Shown: positions 52,852 through 61,182, numbered from the stretch's first letter. The stretch is DNA of 64,000 nucleotides from Thalassobius sp002708925 (GCF_049803795.1 NZ_JBNAGJ010000001.1:186001-250000), one strand, 5' to 3'. Numbers and translations: made by a program. Notes: generated from the sequence alone by a model not told the origin.

Positions 52852-53796
52852 ATGAGCAAAATCAAATGCGCCATCATCGGTTCTGGGAATATCGGGACTG
52901 ATTTGATGATCAAGATCATGCGTATGTCGTCTGTTTTGGAGATGGGGGCGATGGTTGGGATTGACCCTGCCTCGGACGGTCTGGCCCGCGCCAAGCGTTT
53001 GGGGGTCGCGACCACGCATGAGGGTATCGAGGGGCTGACCAAATTGCCCGAATATGCCGACATCCGCATCGTGTTCGACGCGACCAGCGCCGGGGCGCAC
53101 AAGCGTCACAATGAGGTGCTGCAAAAGGACGGCAAACAGGTGATCGACCTGACGCCGGCGGCCATCGGGCCGTTTACCGTGCCGGCTGTGAACATTGACG
53201 CCAATCTGGCCGAAACCAACGTGAACATGGTCACCTGCGGCGGGCAGGCCACCATTCCGATGGTTGCTGCCGTTAACCGCGTCAGCCCCGTCCGCTATGG
53301 CGAGATCGTGGCCTCGATCAGCTCGAAATCCGCCGGTCCCGGCACCCGCGCCAATATTGACGAATTCACCGAAACCACCGCCCACGCCATTCAGGCCGTC
53401 GGCGGCGCGCAGCGCGGTAAGGCGATCATCATCCTGAACCCGGCCGAGCCGCCGATGATCATGCGCGACACGGTCTATTGCCTGTGCGACGAGGCCGACA
53501 CGGACGAGATCCGCAAATCGGTGCAGCAGATGGTGGAGGACGTGCAATCCTATGTGCCGGGGTACCGCCTGAAACAAGAGGTTCAGTTCGAACATATCGG
53601 CTCGAACGATCCGCTGCACATCCCCGAAATGGGCGGTGATTTCACCGGGCTGAAGGTCTCGATCTTCCTCGAGGTCGAAGGCGCCGCGCATTACCTGCCC
53701 GCCTATGCCGGGAACCTGGACATCATGACCTCGGCCGCGATGAAAACCGCCGAACGCCTGTCCATCAAACGCAACTGGGTAGAGGAGGCCGCATAA
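52852..53796 (+). CDS. mhpF: Acetaldehyde dehydrogenase (acylating) (MhpF/DmpF/BphJ)
   Basis: CoA- and NAD-dependent enzyme of 314 residues turning acetaldehyde into acetyl-CoA, forming a channelling complex with the aldolase. NAD-binding IIGSGNIGTDLMIKIMR at 8-24 and catalytic Cys129 in VTCGGQATIPMV. The start at 52852 is chosen over 52816 because it lies right after the previous stop and begins the family homology. The aldolase gene starts at 53798, one base after the stop. Confidence 0.95.
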   Translation: MSKIKCAIIGSGNIGTDLMIKIMRMSSVLEMGAMVGIDPASDGLARAKRLGVATTHEGIEGLTKLPEYADIRIVFDATSAGAHKRHNEVLQKDGKQVIDLTPAAIGPFTVPAVNIDANLAETNVNMVTCGGQATIPMVAAVNRVSPVRYGEIVASISSKSAGPGTRANIDEFTETTAHAIQAVGGAQRGKAIIILNPAEPPMIMRDTVYCLCDEADTDEIRKSVQQMVEDVQSYVPGYRLKQEVQFEHIGSNDPLHIPEMGGDFTGLKVSIFLEVEGAAHYLPAYAGNLDIMTSAAMKTAERLSIKRNWVEEAA

Positions 53797-53797
53797 A

Positions 53798-54817
53798 ATG
53801 ACCAAGCTTTACATCCAAGACGTCACCTTGCGTGACGGTATGCACGCGGTGCGCCACCAGTACGATCTGGGCCATGTGCGCGCCATTGCGCAGGCCCTGG
53901 ACGAGGCCGGCGTGGACGCCATCGAAGTCGCCCATGGCGACGGCATCACCGGCTCCACCTTCAACTATGGTTTCGGCAAATGTACCGACGAGGCGTGGAT
54001 TTCCGAGGCCGCGAAGGTCTGTAAGAACGCCAAGCTGACCACCCTGCTGCTGCCGGGCATCGGCACGATCGAAGATCTGAAACGCGTCCGCGATCTGGGC
54101 GTTCAGTCGGTCCGCGTGGCCACCCACTGCACCGAGGCCGACGTGAGCGCGCAGCACATCCGCGCCGCCAAGGACATGGGCATGGACGTGTCGGGTTTCC
54201 TGATGATGAGCCACATGAACACGCCCGAAAAGCTGGCCGAGCAGGCTGCCATGATGGAAAGCTACGGCGCCGATTGCGTGTATTGCACGGACTCGGGCGG
54301 GCGGCTGACCATGAAGGACGTCGAGGCGCGTTTTGACGCCTATAACAAGGCGCTGAAGCCCGAAACCCAGCGCGGCGCGCATATGCACGAAAACCTGTCG
54401 CTGTCGGTGGCCAACTCGGTCGTGGCCGTGGAAAACGGCGCGTTCCGTGTGGATGCCTCGCTGGCGGGGATGGGCGCGGGCGCGGGCAACTGCCCGATCG
54501 AGGCCTTCATCGCGGTGGCCGACCTGTACGGCTGGGAGCACGGCTGCGACCTGTTCAAACTGCAAGACGCCGCCGAAGAGCTGGTCCGCCCGCTGCAAGA
54601 CCGCCCTGTGCGCGTTGACCGTGAAACCATGACGCTGGGCTATGCGGGGGTCTACTCGTCCTTCCTGCGCCACGCGGAAAAAGCGGCGGGTCTCTACGGG
54701 CTCGACACCCGCGAAATCCTGGTCGAACTGGGCAAGCGCGGCATGGTCGGCGGCCAGGAAGACATGATCGTAGATGTCGCCCTGGACATGATCAAAGCCA
54801 AGGAAAACGCGGTCTGA
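53798..54817 (+). CDS. mhpE: 4-Hydroxy-2-oxovalerate aldolase (MhpE/DmpG/BphI)
   Basis: DRE-TIM metallolyase of 339 residues splitting 4-hydroxy-2-oxovalerate into pyruvate and acetaldehyde. The metal/substrate motif VTLRDGMHAVRHQY is at the N terminus; metal-binding HMHEN lies later, and C-terminal VDREtmtlgYAGVYSSFLRHAE is typical. It acts with the preceding dehydrogenase so that acetaldehyde is channelled. Confidence 0.95.
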   Translation: MTKLYIQDVTLRDGMHAVRHQYDLGHVRAIAQALDEAGVDAIEVAHGDGITGSTFNYGFGKCTDEAWISEAAKVCKNAKLTTLLLPGIGTIEDLKRVRDLGVQSVRVATHCTEADVSAQHIRAAKDMGMDVSGFLMMSHMNTPEKLAEQAAMMESYGADCVYCTDSGGRLTMKDVEARFDAYNKALKPETQRGAHMHENLSLSVANSVVAVENGAFRVDASLAGMGAGAGNCPIEAFIAVADLYGWEHGCDLFKLQDAAEELVRPLQDRPVRVDRETMTLGYAGVYSSFLRHAEKAAGLYGLDTREILVELGKRGMVGGQEDMIVDVALDMIKAKENAV

Positions 54818-54889
54818 ACAGGCCGCCATTCCGTACCAACTTGTCCGCTGGATGGCGGGTCAGGTGCGGCAAGAATGAGGAGAAGAACT

Positions 54890-56101
54890 TTGGAAAAAGT
54901 CGTAATCATTGGGGCCGGCCAGGCCGGTGCAGTCGCCGCGCTGAAACTGCGTGAACTGGGGTTTGCAGGGCAGATCACCCTGATCGGCGACGAGGCCGAC
55001 CCGCCCTATGAACGCCCCGAGTTGTCAAAGGGTTACGCCCTTGGCAAAACGCCCTTTGCCTCTTTGGTGATCCTGACGCCCGAGGCCGCGACCGAGCAAT
55101 CCATCACGCTGGCGCTTGGCACCAGCGTTGGTGGGATTGATCGGGCCCAAAAGCTGGTCCAGACAGAGCACGGAGATCACCCCTATGATGCGTTGATCCT
55201 GGCGACGGGGGGCACGGCACGGCGGCTGCCTTTGCCGCGCGGCATTCGCCGGAAAACCTATGCGATCCGCACCCGCGATGACGCCGATGCGCTGCACGAT
55301 AAGCTGCCGCTGTCGCGCTCGGTTCTGGTTGTTGGTGGCGGCTGGCTGGGCACCGAGGTGGCGATCACCGCGCGGGGGCTGTGCCCCGAGGTGCATCTGG
55401 TCGAGGCATCGGCCCATCTGTGTAGCCGGGTCGCGCCGCGCTGGCTGTCGGATCGCCTGCAAGAGTGTCAGAAAGAGGCTGGGGTGGCGCTCCATCTGGG
55501 GAAAATGCCCAAGTTTCAGGATGATGGATCGGTCATCATTGGGGATCAGACCCTGACACCGGACCTGGTGATCGAGGCAATCGGCCTGGAGGCCAACGAC
55601 GCTTTGGCACAAGAGGCAGGGCTGGCCTGCGCCGATGGCATTCTGGTGGGGCCGAACGGTGAAACCGACGACCCGGCGATCTTTGCGATTGGCGATTGCG
55701 CGCGCCGCAGGGATGGTGCGCAGGAACGCCGCGAAAGCTGGCAGCACGCGAACCAGTCGGCCGAGGATGTCGCCCGGCTGTTGTCAGGCTCGGCCCGTCG
55801 CAAGGAAGAGCCCGATTGGTTCTGGACGACGCAGGGGCCGCATAAAATCCAAATGGTCGGCGTCTGCGAAGAAAGCGCAGAACAATGGGAACGCCGCGGC
55901 CCGCGCGGAACCAGCCGCCTGTTTCTGAAGGGGACACGTCTGGTTGGCTGTATTGCCATTGATTACCCCCGTGACATTGCCGAGGCGCGAAGGCTGATCG
56001 CTGAAAAACGCTCGCTGGATCAGTCGAAGGCGGCGGACATGAAAAACCCGCTTACCAAATGCGTGGCAGATGCACGCGAAACGCTGCGGCTACCGCACTG
56101 A
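54890..56101 (+). CDS. Ferredoxin-NAD reductase of the dioxygenase (BphA4/HcaD-like)
   Basis: FAD flavoprotein of about 403 residues transferring electrons from NADH to the Rieske ferredoxin. FAD-binding VVIIGAGQAGAVAALKLRELG at the N terminus, PPYERPELSKGYA, the NAD site VLVVGGGWLGTEVAI and the FAD second motif AIFAIGDCA. The start is set at the TTG at 54890, which has GAGGAG 8 bases upstream and begins at the family N terminus; the ATG at 54875 overlaps that ribosome site. Confidence 0.9.
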   Translation: MEKVVIIGAGQAGAVAALKLRELGFAGQITLIGDEADPPYERPELSKGYALGKTPFASLVILTPEAATEQSITLALGTSVGGIDRAQKLVQTEHGDHPYDALILATGGTARRLPLPRGIRRKTYAIRTRDDADALHDKLPLSRSVLVVGGGWLGTEVAITARGLCPEVHLVEASAHLCSRVAPRWLSDRLQECQKEAGVALHLGKMPKFQDDGSVIIGDQTLTPDLVIEAIGLEANDALAQEAGLACADGILVGPNGETDDPAIFAIGDCARRRDGAQERRESWQHANQSAEDVARLLSGSARRKEEPDWFWTTQGPHKIQMVGVCEESAEQWERRGPRGTSRLFLKGTRLVGCIAIDYPRDIAEARRLIAEKRSLDQSKAADMKNPLTKCVADARETLRLPH

Positions 56102-56137
56102 CGCGTTAGCACTGGAAATAAGGATAGGGAGGAAAAC

Positions 56138-56662
56138 ATGCCAAAGATTGTTGTGACAGGTCACGAAAATGGCGCGTCCGTTGTCGCCAAAAGCTTTGAT
56201 CGCCCAACGGGGTATTTCGATACCATGCCTGCGTTTTCGGCGGTGTTGGTGTGGTCAACGGGCGAAACTTGCAGCATCCCGTTGACGGGTGATTTCGATG
56301 CTTCGGCCCGCGCGTCGGTCTTGCCCGCGGCCGGAGAGGTGAACTTGATGATCGTGACCTATCCGCCCGATCGCACCCCCATGCCCGAGGGATTTGACCC
56401 CGCCAAATTCGGGGCCGAGATGCTGTCTAAACTGCCGGGGCTGGCCGAGAAGTTCGAAGAAAACGGTATGCATACCACTGACACGATAGATTTCGGTGTG
56501 ATCTTGGAAGGTGCTTTGGTGTTGAAATTGGACGATGAACAGACCGTTGCGCTAAGCGCGGGGGATATTGTTGTCCAAAATGGCACCCGCCATGGTTGGT
56601 CGAACCCCGGTGATACTCCGACAACAGTGGCCTTTACGATGGTTGGCGCGCGCCGGGCCTAG
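56138..56662 (+). CDS. Cupin-domain protein
   Basis: Protein of 174 residues with one recognisable cupin barrel in the C-terminal half (FGVILEGALVLKLDDEQTVALSAGDIVVQNGTRHGWSNPGDTP), including the second-motif His of RHGW. The N-terminal half (MPKIVVTGHENGASV, WSTGETCSIPL) is an arm seen in similar proteins. Such proteins in aromatic clusters can be isomerases, decarboxylases or sensors, but its role is unknown. It is last in the operon and 21 bases from the end of the convergent TetR gene. Confidence 0.8.
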   Translation: MPKIVVTGHENGASVVAKSFDRPTGYFDTMPAFSAVLVWSTGETCSIPLTGDFDASARASVLPAAGEVNLMIVTYPPDRTPMPEGFDPAKFGAEMLSKLPGLAEKFEENGMHTTDTIDFGVILEGALVLKLDDEQTVALSAGDIVVQNGTRHGWSNPGDTPTTVAFTMVGARRA

Positions 56663-56683
56663 ACGCGCCAAACGCACACGGGG

Positions 56684-57298
56684 TTAATCAATATCGCGAG
56701 AGGTGACGAGTTTCAGAACCTTATCGAAAAACTCGTCCTGGCTCATGGAATCGACTGTCCGATGCAAAACGGAATCGCCCATAACCAGACAGTAAGCAAA
56801 ATAGGCCCGTCTTTTGGCCTCTTCCTTCTCGAATCCCATGTCCCGAAAGAGCTTGGAGATATATTCAAAGCGGATCTCGTCCACCTCTTGCACCGCTTTG
56901 CGTGGGATCTCTACGCGTCGTGCCCAATCCCGAATCGAGCTTTCGACCTGCGCAAAGCCCGGTGAATTTTCCCGTCTCGGCAGTGCGAAGACATTTTTCA
57001 GCCGCTCGCGTGGGTCTACTCCGGATTTTGAGATGGCTCTAATAACATTCAGGGTCATCCGTTTGCGCCAATGCGCCAGCATTGCGCCCAACAGGTCGCT
57101 GCGCGAGCTAAAGTGCCAGTAAAAACTGCCTTTGGTTACGCCAAGCATTTTGCATAGCGTATCAATCTTGATGCCGCGGACATTTTCATCAACCAGAATC
57201 TGAATCGCGGTATCAACCCAATCCTGTTCTGTAAGAGGCGAGTCTTTGATTCGCTGTGTCTTACGTCTAGTCCGAACGACTTTATCAGAATTCTCCAC
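56684..57298 (-). CDS. TetR/AcrR-family regulator of the aromatic operon
   Basis: Protein of 204 residues with an HTH in WVDTAIQILVDENVRGIKIDTLCKMLGVTKGSFYWHFSSRSDLLGAMLAHW and a helical ligand domain (SKLFRDMGFEKEEAKRRAYFAYCLVMGDSVLHR). It is convergent with the catabolic operon and the only regulator in it, so it probably controls it, perhaps through the palindromes at 41,629-41,659 about 15 kb away. A 10-bp direct repeat upstream of its own start may be its autoregulatory site. Confidence 0.88.
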   Translation of the reverse strand: MENSDKVVRTRRKTQRIKDSPLTEQDWVDTAIQILVDENVRGIKIDTLCKMLGVTKGSFYWHFSSRSDLLGAMLAHWRKRMTLNVIRAISKSGVDPRERLKNVFALPRRENSPGFAQVESSIRDWARRVEIPRKAVQEVDEIRFEYISKLFRDMGFEKEEAKRRAYFAYCLVMGDSVLHRTVDSMSQDEFFDKVLKLVTSRDID

Positions 57299-57944
57299 GC
57301 TGCCTCCGAGTCGCGTTGATTGTCATATATCTTGCGCGGCCCCACCTGCATTGGCCGAATTGATTGTCAGTGACGGCGTGGATGCCCCCGCCTGATGGCA
57401 TCGCAATGTGCCAAAGAGATTTTTTAGAATGCCACTGCAAAACAGCAGCATCCGTGACCGAAGTTAGCACTATTGGCGTCTCCCTTGCAAAGCCGGTGAC
57501 GTATCCGCATGTGACCGGGGCGGATGCGGCGTTGCGGTTGGCAAGAAGGCAATCGAGCCCAGTTTCTTAACGTCCTTACCAGGCAATCGCAGAGGGCGGT
57601 CACATACGCTCGGGCAATGCGAATGACGTCTGGCGAATGGCATATTGCATTCTAATCCCATGTTTTAAATGTAAAAAACACCAAATCCGATGCCGAAAAA
57701 ATTGGCGAGCCAGCGTCACTTCTGATGATGAATTTCTTGCTATCGGGCATACAAAGTCAAAAGTAATGAATTCGAGATCATCCCGCAGGCGCCGAACGGC
57801 CCGATAAAATCCGGTTCGATTTCGGACGAACGGACAGCGCTGAGTGACGGTTTGCGCAAGAATGTAGCCTTGCAAAATGTGCATAGCTGCATTGCAGCAA
57901 AACTTCTTGTTGCAGCGCAGCATTTGCAGTAGCTTCTTTTCAAA
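57299..57944. other. Non-coding region upstream of the TetR gene
   Basis: About 640 bases with no gene I can support; open frames here look random in composition and lack ribosome sites. It includes a 10-bp direct repeat ttgattgtca (57316-57325 and 57360-57369, starts 44 bp apart), possibly two operator half-sites for the adjacent TetR protein. Confidence 0.5.
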
Positions 57945-57984
57945 GGTTGGGCCTCCTCTCCTCCTCCCTGGGGGTCTGATCATG

Positions 57985-58061
57985 GTTCTACGCTGCACCT
58001 CCTCCCGCAGCGTGGACGCAGAACAAGGCACCATCTCACCTCCCGAGATGGTGCCTTTTTG
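57985..58061 (+). ncRNA. Cuckoo/CcsR-type anti-Shine-Dalgarno small RNA
   Basis: Two consecutive stem-loops. Hairpin 1: acgctgc / gcagcgt (57990-57996 with 58007-58013) presenting CCUCCUCCC exactly in its loop. Hairpin 2: a 13-bp stem (58025-58037 with 58045-58057) with ACCUCCC in the loop and a T5 run, acting as terminator. Exposed CCUCC loops over a terminator are the hallmark of the cuckoo RNA family, including the stress-induced CcsR RNAs of Rhodobacter (established knowledge). The 5' end is estimated; the promoter is not identified. Confidence 0.65.
58025..58060 (+). terminator. Rho-independent terminator of the small RNA
   Basis: A perfect 13-bp stem beginning aaggcacc, 7-base loop acctccc and T5 tail. 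It is one of the strongest terminators in the window, although no coding gene precedes it. Confidence 0.9.
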
Positions 58062-58441
58062 TTTTGTTGAGCTAACAGGCTTCAATTGATCAGGCCCAGA
58101 ATACAGGAGAACTCCGATGTTCTCTGATGGGGCATGAAATGCCATTTGGGGGCCGTTGGGGGCTGGGCCTTCATCCCCAATAGCACGGATCATTTTAAGG
58201 CATGGCACCAGAGCATGACGCACGGTGATCGTTTCTTGTGCACGTCGCTATTTCGTTGCCTGCCGAATATACATGCCGTTTATTCGTTCGGATGTGACCC
58301 AAGATGATGGTGTCGGCACTTGCTGGCCGTTGCCCGCACAGGTGCGCTGCATGAAAATTTCGACAGAATGGCACGGGAGCTGCGTATAAAATAAAATATC
58401 CGCAGCCCGCCTTCAATGCGCCCTCAATACGAAGGAATCCT
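58062..58441. other. Non-coding region with an 18-bp palindrome
   Basis: About 380 bases without a supported gene. It contains GAGAAC-N6-GTTCTC (58107-58124), a possible operator that may have controlled the RND adaptor gene now truncated downstream. Confidence 0.45.
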
Positions 58442-58748
58442 ATGTCCGAATTTCCCGTTGTCCGATCCCCGCAGCGAGCCGCTTGTGTTTTGCTTTTCGC
58501 GTTTAGCCTGATGTGCGGCATGGCGGCGGTTTGGCCGGTCTCGGCGCAGCCCGTTATGCAGGGCAATCGTGAAACGGTTGTGGGGGTTGTGACGCTTGAA
58601 CGGCAACAGGTGCCATTTTCGACCACAGTACCGGGGCGGGCTGTGGCCTTTGAGCAGGTCGATATCCGTCCCCGCGTCGGCGGGGCGATTTCGGAGATCG
58701 TTTATGCTGCTGGCCAGCGTGTGGCCGTGGGCGACGTGCTGTTTCGCC
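58442..58748 (+). pseudogene. RND efflux periplasmic adaptor (HlyD/MFP family), N-terminal fragment
   Basis: About 102 residues: a signal peptide (LLFAFSLMCGMAAVWPVSAQP), then the conserved adaptor start VVGVVTLERQQVPFSTTVPGRAVAFEQVDIRPRVGGAISEIVYAAGQRVAVGDVLFRL, which breaks off exactly where the coiled-coil hairpin should begin. The frame then runs into unrelated sequence (CQGKRRLH...). No RND pump gene follows. The start has a gaagga ribosome site. Confidence 0.8.
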
Positions 58749-59021
58749 TATGCCAAGGAAAGCGAAGGCTACACGCGCAGCAAGGTCTGTTTCTCGGACA
58801 ACTGGTTCAAGATGCGACGGTGGGAGAAAGGGCTTGCCCAGGTGCAGGCCGACCGCGAGAAGGCGCGAGAGGCCGAAGCCAAAGGCCGTGCGAGCCTCGC
58901 CGAGTGGATTCACGAGCGCCATCCCCTGTGCCGCCATATCACGAACCGGCAGATCGAGGATTTGATTGCGTCAAAGCTGGTGACGCCCGAGCAGGTCTGC
59001 GCTGCGGGGCTGCAGTCGTGA
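58747..59021 (+). pseudogene. C-terminal fragment of an unidentified gene
   Basis: In a different frame from the adaptor fragment, a charged helical sequence of about 90 residues (AYAKESEGYTRSKVCFSDNWF, later EWIHERHPLCRHI, VTPEQVCAAGLQS) ends at a stop at 59,019-59,021. Its coherent composition suggests the 3' end of a real gene joined to the adaptor fragment by deletion. I do not recognise the family. Confidence 0.5.
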
Positions 59022-59035
59022 GTGTAGCTCGCATG

Positions 59036-59105
59036 TTACGCTGTGGCGTAAAAATAAAATATTTACGTTGCGGCGTAATTTACTTTGATTTACGCTACTC
59101 CGTAA
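59036..59105. promoter_or_regulatory. Three HipB-type operators with 27-bp spacing
   Basis: TTACG-N6-CGTAA occurs three times (59036-59051, 59063-59078, 59090-59105), each start exactly 27 bp from the last. The final copy ends 13 bases before the hipB start and the region is AT-rich. The identical half-sites and fixed period strongly suggest cooperative binding by the HipB repressor. Confidence 0.8.
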
Positions 59106-59118
59106 AAGGAGCCGCATC

Positions 59119-59364
59119 ATGGACCTCACAGCACGCACGGCCGAGCAGATCGGCGAGGCACTTCGCCGGACGCGAAAGGCGCGCGGCTGGACCCAAAGCG
59201 ATATCAGCGCGCGCACGAATTTGCGCGTCGCGACGATTTCGTCGCTCGAGAATGGCGACGCGGGAGCGAAGCTCGCCACGGTGCTCGCTGTCATGGCGGC
59301 ACTTGGGCTTGAGTTCCGATTGGTGGAGCGTGGTGGCTCGCTTGAGATTGAGGATATCTTCTGA
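59119..59364 (+). CDS. hipB: HipB-like HTH antitoxin
   Basis: XRE-family DNA-binding protein of 81 residues: IGEALRRTRKARGWTQSDISARTNLRVATISSLENGDAGAKLATVLAVMAALGLEF is a canonical helix-turn-helix of the HipB type, followed by a short tail (GGSLEIEDIF). It neutralises HipA and represses the operon. Three palindromes upstream fit its dimeric binding. Its stop is joined to the HipA ATG by one shared base. Confidence 0.92.
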   Translation: MDLTARTAEQIGEALRRTRKARGWTQSDISARTNLRVATISSLENGDAGAKLATVLAVMAALGLEFRLVERGGSLEIEDIF

Positions 59365-60656
59365 TGGCCAAACACGGGCGTAGCGGCACGATGCAAGTGC
59401 TTCTGAACGGACGGTTGGTGGGGGCTTTGCGTCTCGCTGGTTCAGGCGCGATCAGCTTAACCTACGATCACGACTGGCTGTCCTGGGAACACGCCATGCC
59501 CATCTCGCAGTCACTGCCTTTGCGCGAAGGGGCGCACCAGGGTGGCCCTGTCATTGCCTACCTAGAAAACCTGCTGCCGGACAATCAGGCGATACGCGAG
59601 CGCGTTGCCGCTCGGGTGCGCGCAGGCGGCACGGACGCGTGGCACATGCTGGAGAAAATCGGGCGCGATTGCGTGGGGGCCTTGCAATTCGTCTCAGGTG
59701 AGATTCCAGAGTTTGCCGTGCTCGAGGGAGAGCCCGTATCTCAGGCACAGATTGCGGATATGTTACGCAACCTCGCAAGCGCTCCGCTAGGCTTGGATGA
59801 GGAAGACGACTTCCGCATTTCTATCGCCGGGGCGCAGGAGAAAACAGCGCTGCTGCGCCACGAGGGCGCGTGGATCCGTCCATCGGGGCTCACTCCTACG
59901 ACCCATATCTTCAAGACCCAGCTAGGTGTTTTACCAGCGGGGATTGATTTGTCTGACAGTGTTGAGAACGAGTTTTTCTGCATGAGTTTCTGTCGCGCCA
60001 TGGGTTTGGATGTAGCAGAGGTCGAAATTACTGACTTCGAAGACGTACGAAGCCTTGTCGTGACGCGGTTTGATCGGCGCTGGACCAAAGATGGCCGCTT
60101 GATCCGCCTCCCGCAGGAGGATTTTTGTCAGGCGCTCTCAGTCCCACCCAGCCAAAAATATCAAATGGATGGCGGACCGGGGATCACTCAAGGCATCGGA
60201 CTGCTAACCGGCAGTGATGACCCCGAGGCGGATCAGCGCGTGTTCTTCCGCGCGCAAGTGCTGTTTTGGCTTTTAGGGGCGACAGACGGGCACGCTAAGA
60301 ATTTCAGCATCGCATTGCGCCCTAGCGGGTTCCGCATGACCCCGCTCTACGATGTGCTGAGCGCTCAGAAAGCCGTGGATGACGGTCAAATCCGCCAGAA
60401 CCGGATGCGCCTCGCGATGGCGGTCGACGGTCACTATCGGATCAATGAGGTGGTACCTCGCCATTTCCTACAGGCTGCAAAGGCGGCTGGCTTTGGTGTG
60501 GCGCTGGCGGAAGAGGTCGTGTCGGACATCGCGACGGAGCTTGAACCCGCCTTGGACAAGGCACTAGAAGAACTGCCGGATGGGTTTCCACAGCCATTGG
60601 CGGAAGCCATTGCTGCTGGCGTGCGACGTCGGGCGATTGCCTTTCATGCCGTATGA
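59364..60656 (+). CDS. hipA: HipA-family Ser/Thr kinase toxin
   Basis: Protein kinase toxin of 430 residues. The conserved gating serine is Ser153 in ISIAGAQEKTALL; the catalytic Asp308 is in GATDGHAKNFS and the metal-binding Asp330 in PLYDVLSA. The N-terminal HipA_N region (VLLNGRLVGALRLAG) and C-terminal domain are intact, so an active enzyme is likely. Known HipA toxins phosphorylate tRNA synthetases such as GltX or TrpS and induce growth arrest; the target here is unknown. Confidence 0.93.
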   Translation: MAKHGRSGTMQVLLNGRLVGALRLAGSGAISLTYDHDWLSWEHAMPISQSLPLREGAHQGGPVIAYLENLLPDNQAIRERVAARVRAGGTDAWHMLEKIGRDCVGALQFVSGEIPEFAVLEGEPVSQAQIADMLRNLASAPLGLDEEDDFRISIAGAQEKTALLRHEGAWIRPSGLTPTTHIFKTQLGVLPAGIDLSDSVENEFFCMSFCRAMGLDVAEVEITDFEDVRSLVVTRFDRRWTKDGRLIRLPQEDFCQALSVPPSQKYQMDGGPGITQGIGLLTGSDDPEADQRVFFRAQVLFWLLGATDGHAKNFSIALRPSGFRMTPLYDVLSAQKAVDDGQIRQNRMRLAMAVDGHYRINEVVPRHFLQAAKAAGFGVALAEEVVSDIATELEPALDKALEELPDGFPQPLAEAIAAGVRRRAIAFHAV

Positions 60657-60976
60657 TCCGCAGATCATTTTTCCGGTTTATGGTCGGTAGATCATATTTA
60701 CTGCGAGCAATCTGCAGGTCCAGTACACGAGTTGCAGCGTTCCAGGCCAGCTTTGGCGGGAAAGCCCAGAGATTGATGGCCAAACTCAGATCATCAACGC
60801 CGTGTTTCTGATTGCTGAACATAAGCGGGCAGCCGTGCCAGACGCGGGACAAACCCCACTTCAACAAGAAAATTCCCCTGCGCCAGCGCATTCCTCGCGA
60901 GGCAAGTTTCTCGCTGACAGTCCCTTGATGCCAGCTTTGGTCATGTTCATCGAAACACTCAAAGTGAGGATCAAAA
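60657..60976. other. Region without a supported gene
   Basis: About 320 bases after hipA. Several frames are open, notably on the minus strand (DDLSLAINLWAFPPKLAWN), but none has a ribosome site or family match. It may be another gene remnant of the accessory zone. Confidence 0.4.
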
Positions 60977-61174
60977 ATGGCTACTCAAACTCTGAAACTA
61001 AACGTCAAATCCGGCGAAAAAAACGGCAAGAACTTCTGGGACCGCTGCGGCGTCCTCTTCGTCAACACCGACGACAGCGGCAACATCACTTCGATCAACG
61101 TCAAACACAGCATGTTCCCCGACGTCGAAATGGTCGCCTTCGCGCGTCGCGATGATGATCCAGTCACCGAATGA
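60977..61174 (+). CDS. Small conserved hypothetical protein, mobile-element associated
   Basis: Protein of 65 residues (MATQTLKLNVKSGEKNGKNF, WDRCGVLFVN, then SINVKHSMFPDVEMVAF) with a beta-rich pattern, rather like single-strand-binding or DUF736-type small proteins of integrative elements, but not assigned. It has an even distribution of charged residues and a plausible start (gtgaggatcaaaa upstream). A strong hairpin follows. Confidence 0.6.
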   Translation: MATQTLKLNVKSGEKNGKNFWDRCGVLFVNTDDSGNITSINVKHSMFPDVEMVAFARRDDDPVTE

Positions 61175-61182
61175 CTGCGGTG

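Noticed and set aside
57600..58223. Minus-strand 207-codon open frame
   Set aside because: No ribosome site, random-like composition, no family, and it runs antisense through the sRNA hairpins.
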